The position numbers were made by a program, and so were the translations under genes. Of a stretch of 64,000 nt of DNA, positions 10,191 through 20,514 are shown piece by piece. Positions within the stretch are counted from its first letter, which is position 1; every line of letters begins with the position of its first letter. The notes beneath the pieces are model-generated. The model was not told where the DNA came from. It did no database searches and saw only the letters and a program-made list of their open reading frames with translations. The stretch is from Diabrotica undecimpunctata (lineage: Eukaryota > Arthropoda > Insecta > Coleoptera > Chrysomelidae). Location: the NCBI RefSeq assembly GCF_040954645.1, contig NC_092806.1, forward strand, positions 128,858,952 to 128,922,951, in the 5' to 3' direction.

Positions 10191-12306
10191 TATAGGCAAA
10201 ATGCATTTTTTGCCTATTTTGCCTATTATAATTGTTTTTTGCATTTTTTGCCTTTTTTCGTAAATTCCGCCTATTTGTTCCTTTTTTTAAATTTCATGGT
10301 ACTACCCGTGATATTATTCTATTACTAAACCATTCTATAATAAAATTTTGGGTCAATAATAAAATATCAATGGTTTGTTTATATAACAGATTTCTAGGAA
10401 AATGTACCTGATCGAGACTTGAGGGTTAACTATTTGGAAATCCCTAAGCTTTATTAGTTTATTATCAGTTGTACAGTCGGTGACTGTATAAGAGTTTAGT
10501 CATAAATTGCTATATCCTAGTTTAGTTTTGTTGCGTATACCGAAAAGCAAAAAACACGTTTTAAAACGTTTTAGACATTTGCGTGAAAAGATGACATCTA
10601 AATTAAGGCTATGGATCGCACCTTATTCGGAACTTTCTCTAGGAGATGGAGCATTTTGTAAACCATGCGGCAAATCGGTAAATTTTATTTATTTTATTTT
10701 CTCTTTTTTTCTCGTTCCACAACATAACTAAATTCTAAAGGTTTTAGACTTCTAATTATTTTTTTTAAATTCTCAGATTTCAAGTAGAAAAAAGTGCTTT
10801 ATTGACCAGCATTGTGCGACCCCACTTCATAAACGTAATATGGAAAAATTAAATTCCTCTAAGTTAGCCCAAATATCCCTGCGGGATAGTTTAAGCAGTT
10901 CAAAAAAAAAAGGAGGAAGTTTTAAATGCTTTTTCGAAAAATATCTTAATAAATCCTTACCGGACGAGAGTACATTGAGAAAACATACTGTGGAAAAATG
11001 TTATGTGGAATGTATTTCAAAAATTAAGCGGGAGTTAGAGGGCAATTTTTTGTATATTATCGTGGATGAAACGACAGATGTATGCGGCAGGTATATAGCT
11101 AATTTAATGATTGGAATTTTGAACGAAAACTATGCGAGAAAACCTTATTTAGTTGCCGTTAAAGAATTGGAAAAAACAAACAATTTAACAATAAGTCGAT
11201 TTATACAAGATAGTTTAACAAACCTCTTTTTACCCAACGCTATACCAGTGAATAAAATAGTTTTAATGCTTTTAGATGCTGCTGCATATATGTTAAAAGC
11301 TTCTGTTAATTTAAAGATTTTTTATCCTAATTTAATTCATTGCACTTGTGTAGCCCATGGGGTAAATAGAATTTCTGAAGAAATAAGAAATCTGTTTCCG
11401 TTGGTAAATAATTTTATAAATTTTATGAAAAAAGTTTTTGTAAAGGCTCCGTTGAGGGTGCAAATATATAAAGAAAGACTTCCCGGTGTCCCTTTGCCAC
11501 CTAAACCAGTAATTACGAGGCGGGGAATCTGGCTCGAAGCAGTTTTTTTTTACTTTAAACACTGCAATGAAATAGAATTAGTTATGTCAGAATTTGATGA
11601 TAATATTTCCGAAGCCATTCGAGAAGCAAAAAAAAATATTAAAAAATCCCAAATTGAAACAGGAACTCGCTTATATCAATGACAATTATAAATTAATATT
11701 TACCACAATTACCATATTAGAAAAACCTGTGATGAAAAAGAGATAAATTTATGTGAGTCAGTAAAATTAATAGATAATTTAAAGACGAAAATTAAATCGG
11801 CACCTGGAAGTAATGGTCAATTAATTTAAAAAAAAAATGAAATATGTTTTCGACAAGAATGAAGATTTTTCGTTTTTATCTATTGTTGCTAAAGTTTTGA
11901 ATGGGACATTTTCCGAGGAATTTCAAATTATGCCAGATTTATTATCCGCTCTGAAATATGCTCCAATTACATCTGTCGATGTCGAACGTTCGTTTTCAAT
12001 GTACAAATTAATTTTAAGTGATCGAAGACATAGTTTTAAGACAGAAAATATTGAAAAACATTTAGTTGTTTCTATTAATGATAAAATTTTAAGTGGTTAC
12101 AATGTTTAATTATTAATTTACAGTTATTTAGTTACTAGTTTATTTATACTAATGTTATGATTATGATGTGTAAATATACCTGCCTTAAGTTAATATTACG
12201 TTAATTCACTTTGTACAATAAATAATAAGTTATATTCCTTTATTGCCTATATTTTGCCTAAATGTTAATATTCCTGCCTTTTTTAATAAAAATCTTTGCC
12301 TATATA
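10191..12306 (+). mobile_element. hAT-family DNA transposon, degraded
   Basis: The element is bounded by short inverted ends: TATAGGCAAA at 10191-10200 and TTTGCCTATA at 12295-12304. Both ends carry several copies of a TTTTGCCT or TTGCCTA word (10206-10252 and 12242-12300), likely subterminal transposase-binding repeats. Between them lies a broken hAT transposase with a BED zinc finger. I could not identify an 8-bp target duplication, so the exact outer bases are uncertain. The transposase would cut and paste the element; here frameshifts and an in-frame stop show that it is dead. Confidence 0.8.
10591..12109 (+). pseudogene. hAT transposase with BED finger and one intron
   Basis: Exon 1 (ATG at 10591, or at 10507 in the same frame) reads WIAPYSELSLGDGAFCKPCG. 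A GT-AG intron is inferred at 10678-10776 (donor GTAAAT, acceptor TTCTCAG). Splicing joins the frame to ISSRKKCFIDQHCATPLHK, which completes a C-x2-C...H-x5-H BED zinc finger. Exon 2 runs on to a stop at 11682 and contains IIVDETTDV (first catalytic Asp) and LLDAAAYM followed by HCTCVAHGVN (second acidic position and the hAT C/H motif). A frameshift near 11660 and another near 11725-11740, then a stop at 11827, lead to the C-terminal dimerisation domain at 11837-12109 (SVDVERSFSMYKLILSDRR). The third catalytic acidic residue could not be placed. Confidence 0.85.
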
Positions 12307-13457
12307 GGCGCCTTTTTCTTCAATTTTTGTTGTTATTAATTTTCTTCTTGTTATTAATATGGGGTTGCATCTATTCCATCTTATGATTCCTTCTTATCAT
12401 AAGTATATGTTATGCATATTTAGGTTATTATTCAATTTTTATAGGCATTTCTGTACGTATTTTACCATATGGTAATATCTTGTACTTTATTTAGTATATT
12501 TAAGGGAAATTGACTGCCATTTCAGTAAAAAATTATTTATTTTACTTATTTATTTTGACGTTTTGATTTCCAATTCTAAAATTTTCGACTTGTGCTAGGT
12601 TAGGTACTTATACTTTCTAAATTTTTCTAAAACTTTTCTAAATTTTCAAAATTTAATGACTGATAATCATGGGTATACAAAAAAGTGGCATACTAGGTAG
12701 TACCTACTGTAGATTAGCGTGAAGCTTCATACTAATTTTCGGTATTTTTAAAATTTAAATAATAATTTTAAAATTTAATAGAGTAATTTTATTATTTAGT
12801 TATTATTTATATTTTAAACAATTGGTTTGCTAGTAGCGCCACCTACTAATGTATCAACAAAGCGTACGTTATTTGCTTCTGACAGACCCGCCAAAGGCTA
12901 AATATTAGATTGTTATAAACCAAATAGAGAAAACAAACCCAAGAGAGAAAATAAAGGAAAGAAAGAGTGCAGTTCGTAGCTCTACCAAGATAGACTAGCA
13001 CAAAACACTGTGTAGGCCCCAACAAAGAATATCACCACGATATCCTACTAAAATAAATCAATAAAAAACATAAAAAAGGCCTCGGCCAACAAAAAAAATT
13101 AAAAAAAACAAAAAAGCCATCCAAAAACATTAATATAATCCAAAAACTGGGCACATAGGGCCCAAACTCTTGAGCACCAAGTCTCCGAACTAGACGTCGA
13201 AATTTCAGTTCTGCGGATAAGTTACATAAGGATCACAGGAGTAAAGCGCGTCACGCTGTCTCGAATTTAAAATCGATTAGGGAACCATGTTGGAGTTCTA
13301 TCACACTCTAACGTATTGTTACACTCTAACGTAATTCTAAGGGATGAACATGTCTCATAGGCTAGGTTTAATTAAATCTCTTGCTTGCTTGCTTAAATTA
13401 TTATTAAAATATAAATAAATATCAATAGATAGGAAATTTAGTCATTATATAAAATAA
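12307..13457. other. Unassigned A+T-rich DNA
   Basis: No gene or repeat family recognised. A short local repeat of a CACTCTAACGTA word occurs at 13304-13331. Confidence 0.4.
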
Positions 13458-14109
13458 ATAAGATGTTTAAAAATTTCATGACGCTACTCGGAACGCCGTT
13501 TTGTTGCGCTTTTTTTGCGACGCTCACCTCATCAGTTTACTATAGAGAAAAAGTAATATAATACCAGTATACAAACTAAGCTTCAAAAATTTCAATTTTT
13601 AAATTTTTTTTTTCTATTTTGAAGGTTTTATGTACAATGTAAGGGGTTGAAAAACATTGAATAAGAAAAGGCTTGTTTTCCCCTCTATTTTTGTATTTTG
13701 GCTATTTTGCGGCAAGAGTACTAAATTAAAACACTTTTAACCAGTCGTATCTTATAGAAAATTTAGTTATCGCAATTTTTTTCAGTATAACTTTGCTCCA
13801 AAATGAATCGTTTTAAAGTTTTAAGCAAGAAAAGTAGAAAAAATTAAATAAAATTGAATAATAAAATTAATTTTATTATTAATTAATTAATCTAAAAAAT
13901 TTTTATTACACTAAAATAATTCTTAATAATAATTTATCAAGCTGTTTGTTTTGCAAGTTTTAGAAGACACAGTGGTAAAAATTTAAATTCGGTTTCGCCA
14001 GGTAAAAATCGTTTGATTTCTCTTTTTGGTTTTAGATGGCATAGTTACGTCCGTAAATAGTTATTTTGATAAATATTGGTTTAGGACGGGAAAGATTTTT
14101 GTTTTGATT

Positions 14110-14181
14110 CAGAGCAGTCCCTACCGCTCTGAGGAGACCTAAAGAGGTCGAAATACGTATAAGCGACTTGCCGCTGCCCTG
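14110..14181 (+). ncRNA. Type I hammerhead ribozyme, copy 1
   Basis: All core elements are present. CUGAGGA (14129-14135) matches CUGANGA. Stem II is GACC/GGUC (14136-14139 with 14146-14149) with loop UAAAGA. GAAA lies at 14150-14153. Stem III is the gapless palindrome AUAC/GUAU (14153-14160), and the cleavage triplet is AUA with scission predicted after 14161. Stem I has a proximal helix CGCU/AGCG (14125-14128 with 14162-14165). After an internal loop it has a distal helix CAGaGCAG/CUGCcCUG (14110-14117 with 14174-14181) with one mismatch. The very short stem III is typical of retroelement hammerheads that cleave as dimers. Activity is predicted, not shown. Confidence 0.85.
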
Positions 14182-14497
14182 TATTGAAAAGAAAATCTAA
14201 TACCGTCACTATGTTTTATTACTTTACTCCGTTTGGAGTACCAGAAACTGAATTCACTACGAATTTTGACCATGATGAACGGAAGGTGGAATGCAATTTT
14301 TAGATTCCCTTGCCGAGTAATTTATCAAGCTGTTTGCTTTGCAAGTTTTAGAAGGCACAGTGGTAAAAATTTAAATTCGGTTTCGCCAGGTAGAAATCGT
14401 TTGATTTCTCTTTTTGTTTTCATATGGTGTAGTTACGTTCGTAAATAGTTATTTTGATAACTACTGGTTTAGAACGGGAAAGATTTTTGTTTTGATT

Positions 14498-14571
14498 CAG
14501 AGCAGTCCCTACACAGCTCTGAGGAGACCCAAAGAGGTCGAAATACGTATAAGCGGCTTGCCGCTGCCCTG
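14498..14571 (+). ncRNA. Type I hammerhead ribozyme, copy 2
   Basis: The design is the same as in copy 1. CUGAGGA is at 14519-14525, stem II GACC/GGUC at 14526-14529 with 14536-14539 (loop CAAAGA), GAAA at 14540-14543 and palindromic stem III AUAC/GUAU at 14543-14550. Cleavage is predicted after A14551. Stem I has a 3-bp proximal helix (14516-14518 with 14552-14554) and the distal 8-position helix 14498-14505 with 14564-14571. The differences from copy 1 fall in loops or at the weak fourth pair of stem I, so the fold is preserved. Confidence 0.85.
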
Positions 14572-15154
14572 TATTGAAACAAAAAGCTAATACCGTCATT
14601 ATATTTTATTACTTTACTCCGTTTGGAGTACCAGAAACTGAATTCACTACGAATTTTGACCATGATGAACGGCAGGTAGAATGCAATTTTTAGATTCTCT
14701 TGCCGACTAATTTATCAAGCTGTTTGCTTTGCAAGTTTTAGAAGGTACAGTGGTAAAAATTTGAATTCGGTTTCGCCAGGTAGAAATCGTTTGATTTCTC
14801 TTTTTGTTTAAATTTAATTAGTATATAAACTATATAAGATGTTTAAAAATAATAATTGTATTTATATAAAATTATTTTAAAACGAGAAGTGTCATAAAAA
14901 TTTTAACAGATGATTTAATATTGCTATTAATTAGATGACATTTATGACTTTTAAATTTTGACAATCGTTACGAATCGAATCTTTTATTTTCAGATATTCT
15001 ATTTATTTTTTACTTCTTATTTAATGTCTGTATTTTGTTAGTTATTTTTCATGTAGTTTTTAATTTAAATCTGCTAAGCATAAATATATGATTAGTAGAA
15101 ACGAATTGATGGAGAGTAGTGAATAGATGAATAGTGCTATTTCGTGACACTACC

Positions 15155-15250
15155 TGTGACGACGTCCCATGGCGCTAGTTCCGTTACGCTCGCCTCAGCA
15201 TTTTACTATAGAGAAAAAACTAATTCAACGCCAGTATAGAAGCTTCGCTT
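15155..15250 (+). repeat. PLE-associated 5' block shared with 13490-13580
   Basis: TTTACTATAGAGAAAAA and the following CCAGTATA recur in the same order as in the left part of the hammerhead element, each preceded by a CTCRCCTCA word. The block precedes PLE coding fragments here, which links the two elements. Confidence 0.5.
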
Positions 15251-15387
15251 CAAGAAAAGCATACAACCATAGAAGACAAATAAATAGAAATTACAATAAT
15301 ATTAGACTGTGTCTATCCATCTCTTTCTTGATTCTCCTGATTCTAGTCCCACTTTTTCTTATCTATGATATTCTTAAGGTCTTTCTT

Positions 15388-15600
15388 TTATTTGTCACCA
15401 GCAACACGATGCCAACTGCAATGAAGTTTGTATACACCACTGTGTAAGTGCTTTTTGTTTTGGCTCTTGCTGTTTTTAATACATTTGTCTAAGTTGTTGT
15501 TTGTTATAAAGGCTGGCGTTATTCCTTTCTTTTTTATGTGTTTGGCTATTTTTGTAGTTATTTTGCCTGTATATGCACTTGAGCAGAAGGTACTGGGTTT
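15388..15600 (-). pseudogene. PLE fragment: linker and start of GIY-YIG, inverted
   Basis: On the minus strand the frame reads TTKIAKHIKKKGITPAFITN, then KNSKSQNKKHLHSGVYKLHC. This is the PLE linker leading into the start of the GIY-YIG domain (G-V-Y then cysteine). It stops just after the first Y motif, at about 15390. An 88-bp stretch of it (15425-15512) is an inverted repeat of 15641-15728, which belongs to the plus-strand PLE piece next door. Two PLE copies, or one copy with a 5' inversion, meet here. Confidence 0.7.
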
Positions 15601-15633
15601 TTTCTCTGGTGGTGTAAATACTAATTTCTTTCT

Positions 15634-15960
15634 TGAATTGGCTTTTAGAACAAACAACAACTTAGGCAAATATATTAAAAACAACAAGACCCAAAATAAA
15701 AAGCACTTACGCAGTGATGTATACAAACTTAAATGCGGCAGCTGTCAAAAACTTACATTGGTCAAACTGGTAGAACATTTAACAAACGTATAGCAGAACA
15801 TAAAAATTGCTTTCAAGAATAGGAAAACAGATTCTATATACGCACTTCACCTTCTAGATCATAATCATTCTTTTAATGACGAATTTAAATTCTTCACAAC
15901 CAAAATAAAGGCCTTACAATAAAAACACTCTGCCAAATCAGCTGTAGTGATAAAATATTA
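15634..15960 (+). pseudogene. PLE fragment: GIY-YIG endonuclease
   Basis: The plus frame reads LAFRTNNNLGKYIKNNKTQN, then SDVYKLKCGSC. After a 1-base frameshift near 15745 it reads TYIGQTGRTFNKRIAEHKNC (15752-15811). A second shift near 15815 leads to KTDSIYALHLLDHNHSFNDE. V-Y-K-L, the Y-I-G motif, the conserved R of G-R-T-F-N-K-R-I, the E-H pair and the H-L-L-x-H-x-H segment are all hallmarks of the PLE GIY-YIG nuclease. There is no RT domain. The downstream A+T-rich DNA to about 16050 may be PLE 3' sequence, but it lacks the terminus seen at 8606-8712. Confidence 0.78.
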
Positions 15961-16849
15961 TAATAAATTTTGTGGAAGTTTTGAAAACAATATTTTCAGT
16001 GTTTTAAATGTTTTTCCTTTTGCTTTTTATAAACATTTCTATAAAAACAGTACGCCACTGGCAAAGATGGTAAAATCTACACTCGACTGGATTTTTATTT
16101 GAGGTTGGGCACTTCAAATTACATATTTAGAAACCCACTGAGCGATTCTTTAATTTAAAAAATCTGAAAAAATCGACGAACATACATTTTATTGCCCAAA
16201 AACCTTCTGATTTTTTTCAGATTTTTTGGATAATAATTGAGCTCAGGGAAAATAATTGAACTTTTCAAAAACATTTTAGGTCATGTAGGCAAATTTTGGC
16301 AAGCTTCTAAATAATTTTTCTTGGTGTATTTTTCAATGTTTTTAAAGGGCAGAATTAAATTTTTTATTTTCTCTAACTACTAATTAATAAATTTTTCTAA
16401 AAAGAAATTTTTCTAAAACCTTACATTTTTAGAAAAATCTTAATAAATCAAAACACCCTATATTTACGTATAGGGAACCCCAATAAAAGTATTATTTATT
16501 TTTTAAGGACAATTCAAAAATGTCATCAAATATAGCGTGTTCTATCAGAAAAATACCTTTGATATACCATCCTTTTGTGGAGCACCCTATATAATTCACA
16601 TTATTTTTATCTGTAATGTTAATGGTCCTGTATATTTCTATAAAGAAAACACTTTAGATATATGTTTAAATATTTGAGCTAAAATTTCTACATTATACGT
16701 AATATGTTCTTTTTTTCTACTATTCTTGACTATTATATATACTTTTGTCAAATTTTAATCTGAATAACATTCACAAGGACAGTCACTTTTTGGGTTAACA
16801 ATAACGAGTTTTATTAAACCATCAAATAGAATATATTTTTTGCCGGTGC
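15961..16849. other. Unassigned A+T-rich DNA
   Basis: Nothing recognised apart from A+T-rich sequence with short local inverted stretches (for example around 16390-16440). Confidence 0.4.
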
Positions 16850-18370
16850 TAAATATAATACAAAACATGTAAGTTGGGGCTCTCGACTATCTCCTTTAGG
16901 TAGAGGTAAAATCATTTTCCAAGTGATGCAGGAACTACAGCTCAACCAATTATTCAGTTACTATTATTAATAAAATAATTCTGCTGAACAAATTAAATTA
17001 GCAGATAATCTTGCTGTTAATTCAGTGCTTTCATTAAAGTATATACCAATGCCCACATTAACTTGTTCATCTTTGGATCCATCTGTAAAAATTAGTTTAT
17101 ATTCAGACCAGTTATCTAGGTACCATGACAACACTTGGCTTGGTTATTTATTTTTTTTTCTAGATTGATAGTTTCATTAACCAAACTAGAAATCTCAGAA
17201 TTAAGTCGAAAGGAGTGACAAGGAAATAAGGAGTTATGTGCCACCTCATGAATCTCATGTAGAATATTCGGGAAGACAGTCAGTATTGGTGAAAAGTATT
17301 TTCTTCCCTAAAAACTAAAGTAATTTTGAAAGACTTTATAACATTGCTCAATTTAGAAATATATTGGGTTGTCATATGCTACTACCTTTATTATAAATTT
17401 AGATGCCAGCCAAATACTTTAAGATCTAACAGTGTTTCTCCGAACTCCGACAAAATAATATGAAATGGAGAAGTCCTCATAAATCCAACTACTACTCGGA
17501 GAGCTCTATATTGAACTTTATCTAGTTTTGCAAGTAAGAAACGGGCACAACCTCTAAGAAAAATCGATCAATAACCAAGGTGTGTTTTAATATAGGCCTT
17601 ATATAAGATGAGAAAAGTGGCGAGTAGCGAGATGTGCTTTCCACTCCGTTAGACACAGGCATCGAATAATATTGACTCCGCTGGAAGCCCTCAACGTCAT
17701 CTTTTTAATTTGGCTTTTCCAAGAAAGGAAACTATCTAAAATAACTCCTAGATGGGAACTACATGTTTTCAATCTAGTAGCGTGTTATTTACTAAAATTT
17801 GTATGTTCGGAGTGTTATTCCTATTTCTATCAAACAAAAATGGCTTGACTTTTGCTAGATGACAAACACATTCCCATGTACAAACACATTCAGCCAGCTG
17901 TAGCCAGAACAATAGAGAGCAACATCATCTGCATATTGAAATATTAGGACATCTTTAGGCACACAAAATGAGATTGTCTTAACGAAAATATTAAATAATA
18001 CTGGACTCAAAGGAGAACCTTGAAGTAGATCAACATTACCCGTTCTTGGTCCCAACAGATTAAAGGAGATATGATCACAGACAAACATCGAACGATTTGT
18101 CAATATTTGTTTAATTAACTCAATAAGTAACCATGGCAAATTAAGATCTCCCAAAACATCCAAAACATCTAATAATTGGGTAATCGATATTTTATCATCA
18201 GCCGCCGCTGGCTTCCTTTTTGAAATATTCATTGAAATTTTATTGACTAGATGGATAATGTTTTTAAACATCCCTCTACCTTTACAAAAACCCGTAGTAT
18301 CGAAGGGTGATAGGATCAGATAATGTTCTACATACCAATCTAACCTTATTTTTATCATGTTATCTTTTAA
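16850..18370 (-). mobile_element. RNase H-bearing LINE fragment (family F)
   Basis: Minus-strand order is RT (18358-17855), connector (about 17850-17380) and RNase H (about 17112-16970). The 5' part (ORF1, endonuclease, RT N-terminus) is absent. The connector reads KLDKVQYRALRVVVGFMRTS and FHIILSEFGETLLDLK, and the RNase H region begins DNWSEYKLIFTDGSKDEQ with the first acidic residue of the active site in T-D-G-S-K. RNase H is found in the I, R1, LOA and related LINE groups and not in the RTE-like families around it, so this is a different lineage. It has multiple stops and frameshifts. Confidence 0.75.
17855..18358 (-). pseudogene. Reverse transcriptase of RNase H LINE
   Basis: The longest open frame here encodes 167 residues. 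TGFCKGRGMFKNIIHLVNKI lies near residue 23, QGSPLSPVLFNIFVK (motif B) near residue 113 and FQYADDVALYCSG (motif C, both Asp present, YADD at 17924-17935) near residue 140. Motif A is not recognisable, and the segment between about residues 48 and 75 seems compressed. The frame opens only after the RT fingers, so the true start is lost. Confidence 0.8.
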
Positions 18371-19055
18371 AGTTTACTGACACATGATGGATATAACAAT
18401 TGGTCTTCAACCTAAATGACAAAAATATAAGCCTAAAAAATTGGAAATGTTAAACCATATTTGTCACGTCATTTAGCATGGTAACTAGGCTATTACAGTG
18501 CCGTACATTTATGTGATTTCATGGTCTATTTTAAATACGATTTTACTCGGATTATCATGATGAAAAGAGTGTTCAAAATAAAAAACATTACCTAGTTTGT
18601 ACAATTTAAAATATTTTTAAAATGTTCTACCTATGATTTTTGTATTAAACTTTTCTCGCTGTCTCGATACGAAGATACCAAAATTTGTGGTAGAATTTGA
18701 TCACCTTCTATATGCAAAATAGGTGTGCAATTCAATAATGTTTATTTTTTGAATCTTCTAACTTCTGACAGAATATTTTTGTTCAATCATTATTCGTTAA
18801 AAATCAGTTGATTGTATCAATCTTGTATATATTTAAGATTTTTCCATGTTAATTAAATTTAATGAAATATTTTTTTGTTGCAGGTGAGTTTTGTCATCGA
18901 TTCTACTATATTGGTAAGAGTAATTTAGTGAATTACACAAAGATATTTAGAAAATAAATAAAAAGTAATCAATATTTTTGAAGTTAGCTTCTTACATCAT
19001 TACAAAATACATTCGAAATTATTTTTGTATATCTGTATTTCTTCTCTCCTTCAAG
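18371..19055. other. Unassigned A+T-rich DNA
   Basis: No gene or known repeat recognised. Confidence 0.4.
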
Positions 19056-19245
19056 TCATCCTGCAAGGAAAAATATTTGGAAAACGAGGTGCAGGAAGAA
19101 GAAGAACATCTTGGTTAAATAACCTCAGAATTTGGTTTAATACAACATCTGTGTAGCTTTTCCGCACTGCTGCAGATAAGATAAAGATTGCCATGATGAT
19201 CGCCAACATTCGTAACGGATAGGCACATCAAGAAGAAGAAGAATT
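19056..19245 (+). mobile_element. LINE, family A, 3' end only
   Basis: Nearly identical to 7076-7260: it begins inside the CATCCTGCAAGGAAAAATA stretch and ends with CATCAAGAAGAAG. It encodes the last residues of the family A protein (GRRRTSWLNNLRIWFNTTSV, then a stop where the other copy has Q). At about 190 bp it is a strongly 5'-truncated insertion. The closeness to the 5.6-7.3 kb copy suggests both come from a fairly recent burst of one subfamily. Confidence 0.9.
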
Positions 19246-19394
19246 CTGCTGACATTTTGTACAGTTTGTTTTATTGACCAGTGACCTTTGCAGTCGAATT
19301 CCTTTTCAAAATTTATTTATGCCATATAGATATGTCTATCTGGATATACATATAGATATTCGTTTATGTCGAAGTAATCTTCAGTTTATAAATC

Positions 19395-19660
19395 TCTGGC
19401 GGTCATTGGATCGTCGACATCTCTTCAGGATCATCTTAATCAATCTCGTTTTTCTAGCGGACTAAGTTAATTTTTCTATCTTCTTGGCCATCCCAAGCAT
19501 TCACTAAGTATATATATACTAGTTTAGCCTTTTGGCTTCAATTGTGTCTATTGTGACTGGGTCAATCGCTATTTTTCTCCGAATATCCTCGTTTCTCACG
19601 CTATTAACTCTAGTGAGCCGGCAACATCTTAAATAGTTCATTTCCATGGCTATAGCGAAA
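19395..19660 (-). mobile_element. LINE C-terminal fragment
   Basis: The minus strand reads AMEMNYLRCCRLTRVNSVRN and continues EDIRRKIAIDPVTIDTIEAK. This is the post-RT region of a common insect LINE type in which R-N-E-D-I-R-R-K is followed by I-E-A-K-R-L. Downstream blocks are degraded. It differs from families A-C. The RT is absent. Confidence 0.65.
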
Positions 19661-20514
19661 TTATGATACTTAGCTCTACATCCGCATCTGCTCCGCTGAA
19701 GTCATGTCCCTGTACGGTTATTTCATCGTCGTCATCGTATTTTTACGACTCTTTCCCTAATCACGTTATTTTTAGTCGTGTCGCTTCTAGTCTTACCCAG
19801 TAACTAACGAGTTTTGGAACATGTTTAGATAGGTATTTTCGTTGAAATTCTTATTCTAGTCAAAGTCTAATTTAAAAACGTTCTTATCATTATGACACTC
19901 ATCCTGTGGGCGAATATCAAAGCGACAAACAACGTTGATAAAATTTATAGTCAACATTTTGCTTATTCTACTAAAACATGTTTTTCCTATGTTACCTGTC
20001 GGCTGCGGATCATAAGGTCTACCTTGATTAAAACATTTCAATATACTAAATTTTAATACCTTGAGAAGACTATTTTATTTTCAATTATCAAAGAGATAGG
20101 GAAATAAAACTGGCTTACGGAAAAATTTTATGCAGCTAGTATTACAACTGAACATGAATCATTCAACATTTGAGTTTTTGTACTTTTAGCATTTGTGGCA
20201 CGAAAAGTACTACTTGAGGATACATAGATTTTTTTATTTGCGGATTCTGTTACCATGGGCAGCATGTCTTACTGAAACATCCAAGCTAAGTATTGGAGTT
20301 TTTAGTCTCGAAAACAATTTTAATGGTTGCAGATCTCATACAGTGTGACTATAGTGACAGCCACATAAACTTAAATAATTCATAACAGTCTTCTGCCGAT
20401 ATTTCTGATTTAGATGATGAAGAACTATAAGAGAACAAAGAACCTTTATGTTGTAACGTACATAAAAATTTATATACCAATAATGCCTGGATCCAGTAGA
20501 ATTATCTTTATTTC
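19661..20514. other. Unassigned DNA
   Basis: No gene recognised; 19661-19800 may hold further decayed sequence from the adjacent LINE fragment. Confidence 0.35.

Larger units (their letters stand above)
13931..14811 (+). repeat. Tandem repeat, unit 388-390 bp, 2.2 copies
   Basis: Units begin at 13931, 14319 and 14709 (each at AATTTATCAAGCTGTTTG); the third stops at about 14811 before its ribozyme. Units 1 and 2 are very similar by eye along their whole length. Each contains the block CGGTTTCGCCAGGTARAAATC and a hammerhead. The distance between the two predicted cleavage sites is 390 nt. Confidence 0.95.
13475..14833 (+). mobile_element. Retrozyme-like hammerhead tandem element
   Basis: A 17-bp direct repeat, ATAAGATGTTTAAAAAT, at 13458-13474 and 14834-14850 brackets a 1.36-kb non-coding insert. 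Its right part consists of 2.2 tandem units of 388-390 bp (13931-14811), each full unit with a hammerhead ribozyme. Its left part (13492-13560) shares the block TTTACTATAGAGAAAAA and a nearby CCAGTATA with 15197-15240, just upstream of PLE coding pieces. Known metazoan retrozymes are small non-coding tandem units with type I hammerheads, thought to be mobilised by PLE reverse transcriptase and to circulate as circular RNAs. This copy fits that plan. The direct repeats are seen; retrotransposition is inferred. Confidence 0.7.

Noticed and set aside
13931..14811. CRISPR-like or classical satellite array
   Set aside because: Only 2.2 copies of a 388-390-bp unit with no short repeat-spacer pattern, inside a direct-repeat-flanked insert with ribozymes; a retroelement reading fits better.
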